NCBI RefSeq assembly: GCF_020985305.1
Contig: NZ_CP087588.1
Coordinates: 3,409,501 to 3,473,500, forward strand
DNA from: Croceicoccus sp. Ery15
GTDB taxonomy: Bacteria; Pseudomonadota; Alphaproteobacteria; Sphingomonadales; Sphingomonadaceae
Reading direction: 5' to 3'
DNA: 64,000 nt
Positions within the stretch are counted from its first letter, which is position 1; every line of letters begins with the position of its first letter. Positions 8,990-18,375 of this stretch are shown here, in pieces. The notes beneath the pieces were generated by a model that made no database searches, was not told the DNA's origin, and worked only from the letters and a program-made list of their open reading frames with translations. A program made the position numbers and the translations under genes.

Positions 8990-10386
8990 AGGTGATAGGC
9001 CTTTTTGACGAGGTTATACGACAGGTCCTGCGCCAGTTCGGCGGCTTCCCAATCCTCGATCCGGTGCTCTGCGACCAGCTGTGCCAGAAAGCCGCAATCG
9101 ATCCGGCGGGCAACGTCATGGCGCGCGGGAATCGACAGGAAGGCGCGGGTGTCGTCGTTAAAGCCGACCGTGTTGTAGAAACCGGCGGTCTCGGTGGTGT
9201 TGTGGCGAAACCGGCGCATGCCTTCGGGGCTGTCGTGGAACCACCACGACGGGCCCAGTTTCAGCACCGGATAATGCCCTGCCAGCGGCGCGAGTTCGCG
9301 GGCATAAACGCTTTCGTCCAGCGTGAAGAGAATGATGGAGAGGTCGCGGCTGTTGCCGAACCGGTCGAGCAGCGGTTTCAGCGCGTGGACGTAATCGGTT
9401 CGCGTCGGGATGTCGGCCCCCTTGTCGCGTCCGAAATTCTCGAACAGCCAGCCGTTGTGGTTGCGGAACGATCCGGGGTGGATTTGCATGACAAAGCCAT
9501 CGTCAATGCTCATCGCTGCCATTTCGGTCAGCATCTGGGCGCGGAACAGCTCGGCATCCTCGGCACTCGCCCTGCCACCCTTGACCCGGTCGAACAGCAG
9601 CGCGGCTTCGGCCGCCGACAGGTTCGCGGTGGCGGCAGTCGGGTGGCCGTGGTCAGTGCTGGTCGCGCCCATCGTCTTGAAGAATTCACGCCGTTGGCGG
9701 TGGGCATTCAGATAGCCCTGCCATGTACGGCAATCTTCGCCTGTCAGTTCCGAAAAACGGTCGAGATTGGCACTGAACCCTTCGAATTCGGGGTCGACCA
9801 CCGGATCGGGGCGATAGGCAGTGACGACGCGGCCGGTCCATCCGCTGTCACGGATCGCGGCGTGATGTTCCAGCGTGTCGAGCGGGCTCTCGGTCGTGGC
9901 GATCACCTCGATCCCATAGCGATCAAACAGCGCGCGGGGACGGAACGCGTCGGTCGACAGCGCCTCGGTAATCGTGTCGAAATACATGTCCGCCGTTTCG
10001 GGCGACAGCTGTTCCTTCATCCCGAAAGCTTCGGCGAACACCCAGTCGAGCCACATGCGCGAAGGGGTGCCGCGGAACAGATAATAGTTGTCTGCCAGAA
10101 TGCGCCACGCCTTGCGCGGGTCGGCGGGATGGCCCGAAATGCCAAGGTCTTCGAGCCGGACACCTTGCGAATAGAGCATGCGGAACAAATAATGGTCCGG
10201 AACCAGCAGCAGTTCGGTCGCATTGCCAAAGCTTTCGTTTTTGGCGAACCAGCTGGGGTCGGTGTGGCCGTGCGGGCTGACGATCGGCAGGTCCTTTACG
10301 CTGGCGTAAAGTTCGCGGGCGACCGCGCGGACGGCCGGATCGCTGGGCAGCAGGCGATCGGGGTGCAGGTTGAGCGGGCGGGGCAT
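8986..10386 (-). CDS. uxaC: Uronate isomerase (glucuronate/galacturonate isomerase)
   Basis: A 466-residue cytoplasmic enzyme matching UxaC along its full length: N-terminal LPIVSPHGHTDP carries the His-x-His metal/substrate motif of the amidohydrolase fold, and WLFENFGRD and RHDVARR follow near the C-terminus. It converts D-galacturonate to D-tagaturonate and D-glucuronate to D-fructuronate. The ATG at 10386 follows GGAGAG; an upstream in-frame start at 10473 would cross the operator. It is the first gene of a two-gene operon reading left, with a LacI-type operator about 70 bases upstream that it shares with the divergent uxaA. Confidence 0.93.
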   Translation of the reverse strand: MPRPLNLHPDRLLPSDPAVRAVARELYASVKDLPIVSPHGHTDPSWFAKNESFGNATELLLVPDHYLFRMLYSQGVRLEDLGISGHPADPRKAWRILADNYYLFRGTPSRMWLDWVFAEAFGMKEQLSPETADMYFDTITEALSTDAFRPRALFDRYGIEVIATTESPLDTLEHHAAIRDSGWTGRVVTAYRPDPVVDPEFEGFSANLDRFSELTGEDCRTWQGYLNAHRQRREFFKTMGATSTDHGHPTAATANLSAAEAALLFDRVKGGRASAEDAELFRAQMLTEMAAMSIDDGFVMQIHPGSFRNHNGWLFENFGRDKGADIPTRTDYVHALKPLLDRFGNSRDLSIILFTLDESVYARELAPLAGHYPVLKLGPSWWFHDSPEGMRRFRHNTTETAGFYNTVGFNDDTRAFLSIPARHDVARRIDCGFLAQLVAEHRIEDWEAAELAQDLSYNLVKKAYHL

Positions 10387-10458
10387 AAATCTCTCCGTTG
10401 CGCCGCTGAAGGCCGGACGCGCAAGACATGGGGCGCGTTGCCGGAATCGCGGTCTTGT

Positions 10459-10472
10459 GGTAACCGGTGTCA
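10459..10472. promoter_or_regulatory. LacI-type operator copy 1 (uxaC/uxaA)
   Basis: GGTAACCGGTGTCA with palindromic core ACCGGT lies almost midway between the divergent uxaC start (10386) and uxaA start (10548), so one site can control both. It is identical to the copies at 21175-21188 (opposite orientation), 21242-21255 and 28193-28206. Assignment to the local LacI regulator is inference. Confidence 0.75.
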
Positions 10473-10547
10473 AAAGCGGTCATGCAACCACTTTTTGATG
10501 GAATCAACCGGCCAGACAGGCAAAAAGGGCCGGTGGAGAAAGATAAT

Positions 10548-12074
10548 ATGAATTACGAATCAATCGATCAAGTCCGCATGCCCGCGGTCATGCGTTGCCA
10601 TGCCAACGATACGGTGCTGGTCGCGCTGCGCGATATTGCCGCGGGGGAGACGGTGGAAGCGGCGGGCGAGACGGTTACCGTTGGCGCCGCGATCCGTTCG
10701 GGGCACAAGATCGCTTTGCAGGATCATGCGGCGGGCGATCCGGTGATCCGCTATGGAGAGCAGATCGGTCTGGCAAGCGCGCCCATCGCGCGCGGCGATC
10801 ATGTTCATTCGCATAATCTGAAGACCGCGCTGTCGGGCGAAGTTGCCTATGGCGATTTCGCGGGGCCGCAAGCCGATACCGGCGCGGCAAAGCTAGGCAG
10901 CTGGCGCGGGTACAGGCGGGCGGACGGGCGCTTTGCCACGCGCAACGAAATCTGGCTGATCCCCACGGTCGGCTGCGTCGCCCCGATGTGCGAAATGCTG
11001 GCGCGCGAGGCGGAGCAGCGCCACGCGCACGCGATTGCGGCGGGGCGGATCGACGGCATCGTCGGCTTTGGCCATCCGCATGGCTGTTCGCAGCTGGGCG
11101 ATGATCTGTCGGGCACGCGCGATGCGTTGGCGGCGCTGTGCGACAATCCCAATGCGGGCGGCGTGGTGCTGATCGGGCTGGGCTGCGAAAGCAACCAGCT
11201 GGATGCGATGATCGAACATGTTCCCGAACGCAGCCGGTCGAAATTGCGCGTAATGCGCGCGCAGGACCCGGGCGACGAATATGACCGCGCCAATGCGCTG
11301 ATCGATGGGCTGGTCGAGGAATTGTCGGGGCTGGAGCGCGAGGAAGCCCCCGCCTCCGCGCTGGCTGTCGGGCTGAAATGCGGCGGTTCGGACGCGCTTT
11401 CGGGCGTAACCGCCAATCCGCTGCTGGGCCGTTTCAGCGACCGCGTGGCGGCCAGCGGCGGGCGGCTGGTGCTGACCGAAATTCCCGAGATTTTCGGGGC
11501 CGAAACCTCTTTGTTCGCGCGCAGCGTTTCGGGCGAGGTGCATGACAAGGCGACCGGCCTGCTCAACCGCTTCAAGCGCTATTTCCTTGAACAGGGACAG
11601 CCCGTTTCGGAAAACCCCTCTCCCGGTAATATCGAGGGCGGGATTACCACGCTGGAAGAAAAATCGCTGGGCGCGGTGCAAAAGGGCGGCAAGGCGCCGC
11701 TTGTCGATGTGATTGATTACGGCGGCACGGCGGACAAGACGGGCATGACCCTGCTGGAAGCGCCGGGCAACGATGCCGTATCGTCAACCGCTCTGGCGGC
11801 GGCGGGGGCGACGATGATCCTGTTCACCACCGGACGCGGCACGCCGCTGGGCTTTCCCGTGCCGACGGTGAAGGTCGCGTCCAATTCAAGGCTGGCCGCG
11901 AACAAATCCGGCTGGATCGATTTCGACGCGGGCCGCATGTTGAGCGAGCCGGCGGTCGATGTGGACGAGGATTTCGCCCGCACCCTGCTGTCCATCGCCA
12001 GCGGAGAGAAGACCGCCAGCGAAAAAAACGGCCAGCGCGTCATCTCGATCTGGAAGCGCGGGGTGACGCTTTAG
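10548..12074 (+). CDS. uxaA: Altronate dehydratase
   Basis: A 508-residue full-length UxaA-family dehydratase. It has a short N-terminal SAF-like domain (about residues 1-90, including the GHKIAL segment) followed by the large catalytic domain with LIPTVGCVAPMCE, GFGHPHGCSQLGDD, GLGCESNQLD and GLKCGGSDALSG, whose Cys and His residues fit the metal/iron site. It dehydrates D-altronate to 2-keto-3-deoxygluconate. The ATG is preceded by GGAGAAAG; an in-frame ATG at 10467 falls inside the operator and is rejected. It is transcribed divergently from uxaC under the shared operator. Confidence 0.93.
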   Translation: MNYESIDQVRMPAVMRCHANDTVLVALRDIAAGETVEAAGETVTVGAAIRSGHKIALQDHAAGDPVIRYGEQIGLASAPIARGDHVHSHNLKTALSGEVAYGDFAGPQADTGAAKLGSWRGYRRADGRFATRNEIWLIPTVGCVAPMCEMLAREAEQRHAHAIAAGRIDGIVGFGHPHGCSQLGDDLSGTRDALAALCDNPNAGGVVLIGLGCESNQLDAMIEHVPERSRSKLRVMRAQDPGDEYDRANALIDGLVEELSGLEREEAPASALAVGLKCGGSDALSGVTANPLLGRFSDRVAASGGRLVLTEIPEIFGAETSLFARSVSGEVHDKATGLLNRFKRYFLEQGQPVSENPSPGNIEGGITTLEEKSLGAVQKGGKAPLVDVIDYGGTADKTGMTLLEAPGNDAVSSTALAAAGATMILFTTGRGTPLGFPVPTVKVASNSRLAANKSGWIDFDAGRMLSEPAVDVDEDFARTLLSIASGEKTASEKNGQRVISIWKRGVTL

Positions 12075-12169
12075 GGCAGGCTAAATTCGCAGATGCAGCA
12101 ATTTCCGGTTTGCATGCCGCGCCCGATCACGCCCATATTCAAAGCGGTTCAAGTGACGGGGTGGTCTGC

Positions 12170-12766
12170 ATGAAAATCGGAATTGCAGCATGTTTTCTGG
12201 CGATGGCTTCGCTGGGGGGAACGCCTGCCCATGCGCAAAGCGGGGAAGGGGTCGAATCCCCTGCCAGGCCCGTGTTGGTTCCTGCCGATTTCGACGTGCC
12301 GGTACTTGTGGAGGCGGACGGGTTTACGCTTGTTCCGCTGGGGCCCGATCTCGTGCAGGTCGATTACGACGCCTATATGTCGTCGATCGACCATCTGCAG
12401 CAGACATTCTCGCGCAGCACGGCATGGCCGCACGAGAATATCTCTGACGAAGACGCGATGCGCGACATGGAAACCGAGCAGGCGCGGTTCGACGCGCGCG
12501 AATCCTTTGCCTATGGTGTGCTGACCCCCGATGGCAGCCGCGAACGGGGCAGCGTCTATGTCCGGCCCAGCAAGGTCGCGGGCTATGACGCGGTGGTCAT
12601 GCTGTGGGTGACGCAGGCGGATTACGACGCAGGCTTCGACGGCGCGCTTTACGAATGGGTGAAGGGCTGGGTCGCGTCGGAATGGCCGTTCGAAAACGTG
12701 GCCTATCCGGGCCGCGCCATCGCGTGGGAAGAATGGGACGCGATGATCGCGGCTGCTGGAGAGTGA
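12170..12766 (+). CDS. Exported GNAT-like protein of unknown function
   Basis: A 198-residue protein with a clear signal peptide (MKIGIAACFLAMASLGG...AHAQ). The mature part resembles GNAT acetyltransferase-fold proteins: a YDAYMSSIDHLQQTF segment, then FAYGVLTPDGSRERGSVYVRP and a C-terminal WPFENVAYPGR. An acetyl-CoA enzyme in the periplasm would be odd, so either a different ligand or a different role is likely. It lies 95 bases after uxaA and converges on dctM with 4 bases between. Co-regulation with the uronate genes is possible but no operator precedes it. Confidence 0.6.
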   Translation: MKIGIAACFLAMASLGGTPAHAQSGEGVESPARPVLVPADFDVPVLVEADGFTLVPLGPDLVQVDYDAYMSSIDHLQQTFSRSTAWPHENISDEDAMRDMETEQARFDARESFAYGVLTPDGSRERGSVYVRPSKVAGYDAVVMLWVTQADYDAGFDGALYEWVKGWVASEWPFENVAYPGRAIAWEEWDAMIAAAGE

Positions 12767-12770
12767 CCCG

Positions 12771-14051
12771 CTAATTCCAGAGTTGTAGCAGCCCCAGCGA
12801 CAGCCACGGGATATATGTGATCAGCACCAGCGCCAATATCAGCGTGCCATAGAACGGCCAGATCGTTTTCACCAATGTCGTCACCGGTATCTTGCCTACG
12901 GCAGAGCCGACGAACAGCACCGACCCCACCGGCGGCGTCACCAGACCGATGCCAAGGTTCAGCATCATGATGATGCCGAAATGCACCGGATCGACGCCCA
13001 TGTTCATCGCAACCGGCAGAAAGATTGGCGTGGTGATCACGATCAGCGGGGCCATGTCCATGAATGTGCCCAGCACCAGCAGCATGATATTGATGATCAG
13101 CAGGGTCAGGATCGGGTTGTCGGTGATCACCGCGATCAATCCGGCAAGGGCAGCGGGCACTTCCAGCAGGGCCAGCGCAAAACCGAATGCCGTTGCCGCC
13201 GCGATGATGAACAGCACCATGGCGGCCGTGCGCACCGATTTGCCCGCGGCCTCCCAGAACTCTGTCCAGCCGAGGCTGCGATAGACGAAAATGCCGATCA
13301 CGATCGTATAGATCACCGCAATGGCCGAGCTTTCGGTGGGGGTAAAATATCCCGACAGAATGCCGCCCATGATGATGATCGCGGTCATCAGCCCCGGAAT
13401 CGCATAGATGGCGGCGGTCACGAATTTGCGCCATCCGGGGAAGCTTCCCTTGGGTAGGCCGCGTTTCTTGGCGACGATATAGGCCGTGGTCATCAGCATC
13501 AGACCGGTCAATATGCCCGGCACGATGCCCGCGACGAAAAGATCGCCGATGGAAACGCCGATGCCCGATGCGGCCGAATAGATGATCATATTGTGCGATG
13601 GCGGGATGAGCAGGCCAACGATGGCGGCGGTCACGGTCACGTTCACCGCGTAATCGCCGGGATAGCCCTTGTCCCGCATCAGCGGCACAAGGCTGGACCC
13701 GATGGCCGACGCGCTGGCGATGGCGCTGCCCGAAACGGCGCCAAACATCATCGACGCGCCCACATCGACCAGCCCCAGCCCGCCGCGCACACGGCCCAGC
13801 GCGGCATCGGCCACCCTGACCAGACGGTCGGCAATGCCCGCGCGATACATCAGATCGCCGGCAAAGATGAAGAAGGGGATCGCCATCAGCGTAAAGACGC
13901 TGATGCCCGAAGCCATGCGCTGTACGGCGACGACCAGCGGGATGTCGATCACCGCGAAACAGGCAAGCGCCGCGCCGAACAGTGCGAATGCGACCGGCAC
14001 GCCAATGGCGAGCAGCACGAACAAGACGCCGAAAAGTACCAGCAATTCCAT
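12771..14051 (-). CDS. dctM: TRAP transporter large permease (DctM)
   Basis: A 426-residue inner-membrane protein with many hydrophobic segments and DctM signatures such as GAVSGSAIASASAIGS and IPPSHNMIIYSAASGIG. It is the sodium-coupled translocating subunit of a tripartite ATP-independent periplasmic transporter. Its ATG overlaps the dctQ stop by one base (TGATG), so translation is coupled. It ends the six-gene minus-strand series that starts with the TonB receptor. By context the substrate should be galacturonate or an oligogalacturonide product; this is inference. Confidence 0.92.
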   Translation of the reverse strand: MELLVLFGVLFVLLAIGVPVAFALFGAALACFAVIDIPLVVAVQRMASGISVFTLMAIPFFIFAGDLMYRAGIADRLVRVADAALGRVRGGLGLVDVGASMMFGAVSGSAIASASAIGSSLVPLMRDKGYPGDYAVNVTVTAAIVGLLIPPSHNMIIYSAASGIGVSIGDLFVAGIVPGILTGLMLMTTAYIVAKKRGLPKGSFPGWRKFVTAAIYAIPGLMTAIIIMGGILSGYFTPTESSAIAVIYTIVIGIFVYRSLGWTEFWEAAGKSVRTAAMVLFIIAAATAFGFALALLEVPAALAGLIAVITDNPILTLLIINIMLLVLGTFMDMAPLIVITTPIFLPVAMNMGVDPVHFGIIMMLNLGIGLVTPPVGSVLFVGSAVGKIPVTTLVKTIWPFYGTLILALVLITYIPWLSLGLLQLWN

Positions 14052-14539
14052 CAGTCGGCGCTCCCCGGCAAAACGTCGTCTTCCAGCCCGTCGTCATGGC
14101 GGGGCCTGAACATGTTTTCGATGGCGAACACTGCCATCAGCAAGCCGGAAACCGGCAATGGTGCATAGGCGAGCGCCCGGCTGAGCCCCAGCGACGGGAT
14201 CACGTGTTCGCGCACCGCCCACAACAATTGCGTGCCGTAAATCGCGATGCACAGCCCCATCAGCGCGACCAGAATATTGATCACCCGGTGCAGCGTTGCG
14301 ACGCCCTTTTCCCCGATCAGATCGTCGAGCAGGGCGATGCGGATATGGAACCCTTCGCGTACGCCTGCCGCCGCGGCGAACAGCACGTACCAGATCATCA
14401 GCAACAGGGCTGATTGTTCGGTCCACGAAGGGCTGGAATCGAGGATGAAGCGCCCGAACACCTGCCAGCCGACCACGGCGGTCATGATAACAAGGCCCAG
14501 CGAGCCGAGGCGGGCCAGCCAGTCGGAGATCGTTTTCAT
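14051..14539 (-). CDS. dctQ: TRAP transporter small permease (DctQ)
   Basis: A 162-residue protein with four hydrophobic segments and the usual DctQ features: an amphipathic start MKTISDWLARLG, and LLLMIWYVLFAAAAGVREGFHIRI in the middle (the REGFHI part is typical). It scaffolds the large permease in the inner membrane. Its start overlaps the dctP stop by four bases (ATGA), and its stop overlaps dctM. It therefore forms a tight three-gene transporter cassette with both neighbours. Confidence 0.9.
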   Translation of the reverse strand: MKTISDWLARLGSLGLVIMTAVVGWQVFGRFILDSSPSWTEQSALLLMIWYVLFAAAAGVREGFHIRIALLDDLIGEKGVATLHRVINILVALMGLCIAIYGTQLLWAVREHVIPSLGLSRALAYAPLPVSGLLMAVFAIENMFRPRHDDGLEDDVLPGSAD

Positions 14540-15579
14540 TCGGCCATCTCCCTATTCGTGGTGCCCGCGGCGGCCATTTCCTTGCCCAGCGTTACGATCC
14601 GCTGCGCGATATCCTGTTGCTGCGGCGTGATCAGGAACTGGTCCCAGACCGTTTCCATCTGTTCGGCAAAGGGCGCGGTGTCGACTTCGTTCACTTCCAC
14701 GCCCGATGCGATGATGCGGCTGCGGCTGTCGGTGACGCGCTGGTCCCAAAGCTTGCGCATATAGGGCACGGAATCGCGCGCGGCCTGCCGGATCATCTGC
14801 TGGTCGTCGCCCGACAGCTTGTCCCAGCTGACTTTCGACATCAGCAGGATTTCCGGCGTGAAAAGGTGCTGGGTCAGGCTCATATAGCGGGCCACCTCGT
14901 AATGGCGGGCGCTTTCGAAACTGGGCCAGTTGTTTTCCGCCCCGTCGATCACCCCTTGGGCCAGCGACTGGTACACCTCGTCGAACGGCATCGGCACGGC
15001 ATTGGCACCCAGCGCGTTCAGCATGGCGAGATAGAGGTCGGAGGAGGGCACGCGCAGTTTCAGCCCGCGCATATCGTCGGGCGTGCGGATGGCGCGGCGG
15101 GTGTTGTAAATGCTGCGCGCTCCGGAATCGTAGAAGCACAGGCCGATATAGCCCTGGTTCTCCATCGCGGTCAGGATCTCGTCACCGATCGGCCCGTCCA
15201 GCGCGCTGCGCATATGGGCGACCGACTGGAAGATGAACGGCAGCGACGGCGGGATCGTCATCGGCTCTACCGAGTTCAGCGGGGCGAGATTGACGCGGTT
15301 GAAATCGATGCCGCCGAACGCGGTGATTTCCAGCGTATCCCGCTCGTTACCCAGCTGCGAACCGGCGAATACCTTGATCCCCATGCGCCCGCCGCTGCGG
15401 TCGGACAGCAGGCGGCCCATATGCTGCACCGCCTGCACGGTCGGGTAATCGCCGGGGTGCGTATCGGCGCCGGTGAACAGGCCCGACAGGCGCGGCTGGC
15501 AACCCGCCAGCGCAAGCCCGACACTCGCCGCGCCGCCCGCGATCAGTCCGCGGCGCGAAATGGAAAAGTTTTGTTTCAT
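14536..15579 (-). CDS. dctP: TRAP transporter substrate-binding protein (DctP), Tat/lipoprotein signal
   Basis: A 347-residue periplasmic binding protein of the DctP family, with conserved stretches LRVPSSDLYLAMLNALGANAVPMPFDEVYQSL and the following GVIDGAENNWPSF. The N-terminus has both a twin-arginine-like SRRGLI and a lipobox LAGC at about residue 27, suggesting a membrane-tethered, possibly folded-exported receptor. Uronate-binding DctP proteins use a conserved Arg to hold the carboxylate, and LKLRVPSS supplies the candidate. It starts in an ATGA overlap with the GH43 stop. Uronate as ligand is inferred from context. Confidence 0.9.
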   Translation of the reverse strand: MKQNFSISRRGLIAGGAASVGLALAGCQPRLSGLFTGADTHPGDYPTVQAVQHMGRLLSDRSGGRMGIKVFAGSQLGNERDTLEITAFGGIDFNRVNLAPLNSVEPMTIPPSLPFIFQSVAHMRSALDGPIGDEILTAMENQGYIGLCFYDSGARSIYNTRRAIRTPDDMRGLKLRVPSSDLYLAMLNALGANAVPMPFDEVYQSLAQGVIDGAENNWPSFESARHYEVARYMSLTQHLFTPEILLMSKVSWDKLSGDDQQMIRQAARDSVPYMRKLWDQRVTDSRSRIIASGVEVNEVDTAPFAEQMETVWDQFLITPQQQDIAQRIVTLGKEMAAAGTTNREMAE

Positions 15580-17225
15580 ACGGCGTCCGGATCGAAAGCG
15601 CGAAAGGTGAAATTGCGGAACCTGGCCGTGCCGGCCCGCGCGGAATACAGCCCCGGACGCAGCATAAGGAAACCGTTGCGCACATTATGGTGATAGCCTG
15701 ACACTTCCATCCCCCGGTCGAAACGCAGCCATGTCTGCCCGCCGTCGCCGCTGGTGTCGAAAGTGACGATGTGGCGATCGTTGGTGACCCGCATCCTCAA
15801 CCGTCGGCCATGCGGGTTCAAGGGGCGCGCGCGCTCTATCCCGTATTGGTGGGTGACGAAGCGGTCCTCGTCGAAACCGACACCGGCATAGAGCTTGTCG
15901 TCATAGAACAGCACCAGACCGGCCCGGCCGCCAGCCTCGATCTCTATATCGCATTCGAACATATAGGCCGGATCGCCCGCCGTGATCAGCAGCGGAGAGC
16001 CGGAGGAGGGTGCGTCGCCCTTGCCCTTCAGATGCAGCGTGCCATCGGCAACCCTGATCCGCTCCGCCTCTGTCGGGGAAGGGCGGAAGAACGACCATTT
16101 GCTGCCCAGCGCCAAAGGCTGCGAGAAATCGTCGGACAGCGCCATGCCATGCGGCACCGCTTCACCGCCCCTGGGCGCGGCAATGGGCTGCGACAGATCG
16201 CCGCCGGTCATTTCGAACCAGCCGTCATCGGTAAAACGCACCGGATCCATCAGGCACTGGCGGCCCAGCGTCCAGAAGCCGTTTTCATAGCCGTGATAGA
16301 GCGACCACCAGCTGCCGTCGGGCGCTTGCACCAAAGATGCGTGCCCGCGCGACCACCATGCCTCTGACGCGCTGGTCGTGCGCACCAGCGGATTCGCTGG
16401 ATGATCTTCCCACGGGCCGTGTAGCGATTTCGATCGTGCCGCGATCACCATATGGCCGGTGGGCGGTCCCGCCGTGCCGCCCACCGCGGTGATCATATAG
16501 AACCAGTCCCCGACCTTGTGGATCTTGGGGCCTTCGGGTGCAAAACCCTCGACAATCCAGTCCGACGGATAGCGCCACGGGTCATAGACATGCTCCACCT
16601 TTCCGGCGAGCGAGAGATTGTCGTCCGACAGGCGCACGCGGTCTCCGCCCGAGAGGAACAGCCAGCGCGATCCATCCTCTGCCACGGCGTGGCAGGGATC
16701 GATATGATCGTGCAGCCCCAGCGGGACGGGATCGCTCCACGGACCTTCGATATCGTCGGCCCAGGTGACATAGATGTCGTTTTGCGGCTGCGCCTTTACA
16801 GGAATATAAAGGAGGTATTTTCCGCGATCCTTGTGCAGGCTGGGGGCCCAGACCGAACCGATATATTTGTGCAGCGCGGGCTTCAGCGGCTGCCAGTTCA
16901 CCAGATCGCGCGAATGCCAGATCAGCAGGCCGGGATAGGCGTCGAAGGTGGAAAAGGTGACATAGTAATTCTCGCCATCCTTCAGGATCGCCGGATCGGG
17001 CCGGTCGCCCGACAGCACGGGGTTCAGGAACCGGTCGTCACCCAGATCGGCAATGCGTTTGCCCTCGCCATCGCGGCGCCAGTTCGTGGCGCGCGGGCGA
17101 GGCGCGGTGCTGGTTTGCGCCAATGCAGAGGCCGCACCCGTGCCGCCCGTCAGTCCGGCCAGCGATAGCAGCGCGGCTCCGCGAAACAGATCCCTGCGAT
17201 GTGATTTCAAATGCGCCTTCGTCAT
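15576..17225 (-). CDS. Glycoside hydrolase family 43 protein, Tat-exported
   Basis: A 549-residue exported enzyme. The signal contains HRRDLFRGA, a twin-arginine motif. The five-bladed GH43 domain covers about residues 60-350: the general base Asp is in GDRPDPAIL, the pKa-modulating Asp in HDHIDPCHA and the acid Glu in VEGFAPEGPKI. A C-terminal concanavalin-like domain of the kind found on beta-xylosidases and arabinosidases covers about residues 360-545. Within a pectin locus it probably removes arabinose or xylose side chains. It is part of the TonB-receptor operon and overlaps dctP by four bases. Confidence 0.9.
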   Translation of the reverse strand: MTKAHLKSHRRDLFRGAALLSLAGLTGGTGAASALAQTSTAPRPRATNWRRDGEGKRIADLGDDRFLNPVLSGDRPDPAILKDGENYYVTFSTFDAYPGLLIWHSRDLVNWQPLKPALHKYIGSVWAPSLHKDRGKYLLYIPVKAQPQNDIYVTWADDIEGPWSDPVPLGLHDHIDPCHAVAEDGSRWLFLSGGDRVRLSDDNLSLAGKVEHVYDPWRYPSDWIVEGFAPEGPKIHKVGDWFYMITAVGGTAGPPTGHMVIAARSKSLHGPWEDHPANPLVRTTSASEAWWSRGHASLVQAPDGSWWSLYHGYENGFWTLGRQCLMDPVRFTDDGWFEMTGGDLSQPIAAPRGGEAVPHGMALSDDFSQPLALGSKWSFFRPSPTEAERIRVADGTLHLKGKGDAPSSGSPLLITAGDPAYMFECDIEIEAGGRAGLVLFYDDKLYAGVGFDEDRFVTHQYGIERARPLNPHGRRLRMRVTNDRHIVTFDTSGDGGQTWLRFDRGMEVSGYHHNVRNGFLMLRPGLYSARAGTARFRNFTFRAFDPDAV

Positions 17226-17313
17226 GCTGCGATATCCAATCCGGCCCGATTCCTGCGGACCTCTCCCGTTAATTCTGTTCGGTTCAGGCCAGTTCGGTTC
17301 AGGCCCGTTTCAA

Positions 17314-18330
17314 TCAGGCGAGACCCTGCGTGCGGGCCCAGTCGCGCCAAAGCTCGGGCCAGTGCCCGACGGGTTTGCCCGCCGCCTTGCGCAGACCAAA
17401 GCCATGGCCACCGTGCTGGAACAGATGGGTCTCTACCGCGATGCCGCGTGCCCTTAATGCTGCACGCAGCAAAAGCGCGTTTTCGACCGGCACGACATCG
17501 TCATCCTCGGCATGCAGGATGAAATGCGGCGGTGCGTCGGTGGGCACATTGCGGTCGGGCGAATGGGCAGCCTCCAGCGCCTTTGGCGGGTTGGGGCCCA
17601 GCAGCAACTCGCGGGATCCGGCATGGGCGAATTGCGGGTCCATCGAGATCACCGGATAGATCGGCGCGGCGCAGAACGGCTTGGCCGAAAGCGCATCGGC
17701 TGCGTCGCCCGGCGCATAGGTTTGCGCAGCGAAGCGCACGGCCAGATCGGCGCAGAGATGCCCGCCTGCGGAAAAGCCCATGGCGGCGACGCGTTCGGGG
17801 TCGATGCCGAAATCGCGATGGCGGTGGCGGATGATGCGTATGGCGCGCTGGGCATCGGCCAGCGGCACGTCGGCACGGTTCGCCCAGCCGTCATAGGGCA
17901 GGCGATAGAACAGGACGAAACAGGTGAATCCGCGCGCCGTGGCCCAACGCGCGAATTCATACCCTTCCTTATCCACGACAACATGCTTGTAGCCGCCGCC
18001 GGGGATAAGGAGGAGCGCCGCCCCGTTGGGGACATCGGGGCGGAATACGGCAAGACGCGGCACGGAAATTCCGAGCACGGCCCGGTCGGTGATGAGTGGA
18101 TCGGTGGACCGTTCCGTCGTCACTTCGCTGGGGAGGGAGCCGGGTGAACCGGGCGGGCCCTTGGGCCACGTCTTGCCGGGCCACAAATCAATCGTTTCAC
18201 GAGGTTGCGGGAGGCCCGGAGAGCTTGGGCCTCCCGCGCTCGGCGGTGCTGTTTGCGCCTCACCGCGAGTAGATATCAGGGTGGAAAGGACAAGGCCTGC
18301 GGTAAGAACCGATCTTCGATCAGAAATCAT
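17314..18330 (-). CDS. Alpha/beta hydrolase, probable carbohydrate acetyl esterase
   Basis: A 338-residue exported hydrolase: signal peptide MISDRRSVLTAGLVLSTLIS, then an alpha/beta fold. It has the oxyanion HGG-type loop as LLIPGGGYKHV, nucleophile GFSAGGH, acid Asp in LHAEDDDVVP and His in QHGGHGFG. The sequence type is that of xylan/pectin acetyl esterases (BD-FAE-like). It would remove acetyl groups from plant glycans in the envelope. It lies 45 bases after the TonB receptor stop and 88 bases before GH43, in the same direction, so it is probably in one operon with them. Confidence 0.82.
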   Translation of the reverse strand: MISDRRSVLTAGLVLSTLISTRGEAQTAPPSAGGPSSPGLPQPRETIDLWPGKTWPKGPPGSPGSLPSEVTTERSTDPLITDRAVLGISVPRLAVFRPDVPNGAALLLIPGGGYKHVVVDKEGYEFARWATARGFTCFVLFYRLPYDGWANRADVPLADAQRAIRIIRHRHRDFGIDPERVAAMGFSAGGHLCADLAVRFAAQTYAPGDAADALSAKPFCAAPIYPVISMDPQFAHAGSRELLLGPNPPKALEAAHSPDRNVPTDAPPHFILHAEDDDVVPVENALLLRAALRARGIAVETHLFQHGGHGFGLRKAAGKPVGHWPELWRDWARTQGLA

Positions 18331-18375
18331 CGCGTTGCAACCCTGTCCCTTCGCCTCACCTATACATCATACATA

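Noticed and set aside
8641..10551. Long plus-strand open frame opposite uxaC and the reductase gene
   Set aside because: It mirrors the high-GC third positions of the two real genes and has no family resemblance; uxaC and the reductase are full-length on the other strand.
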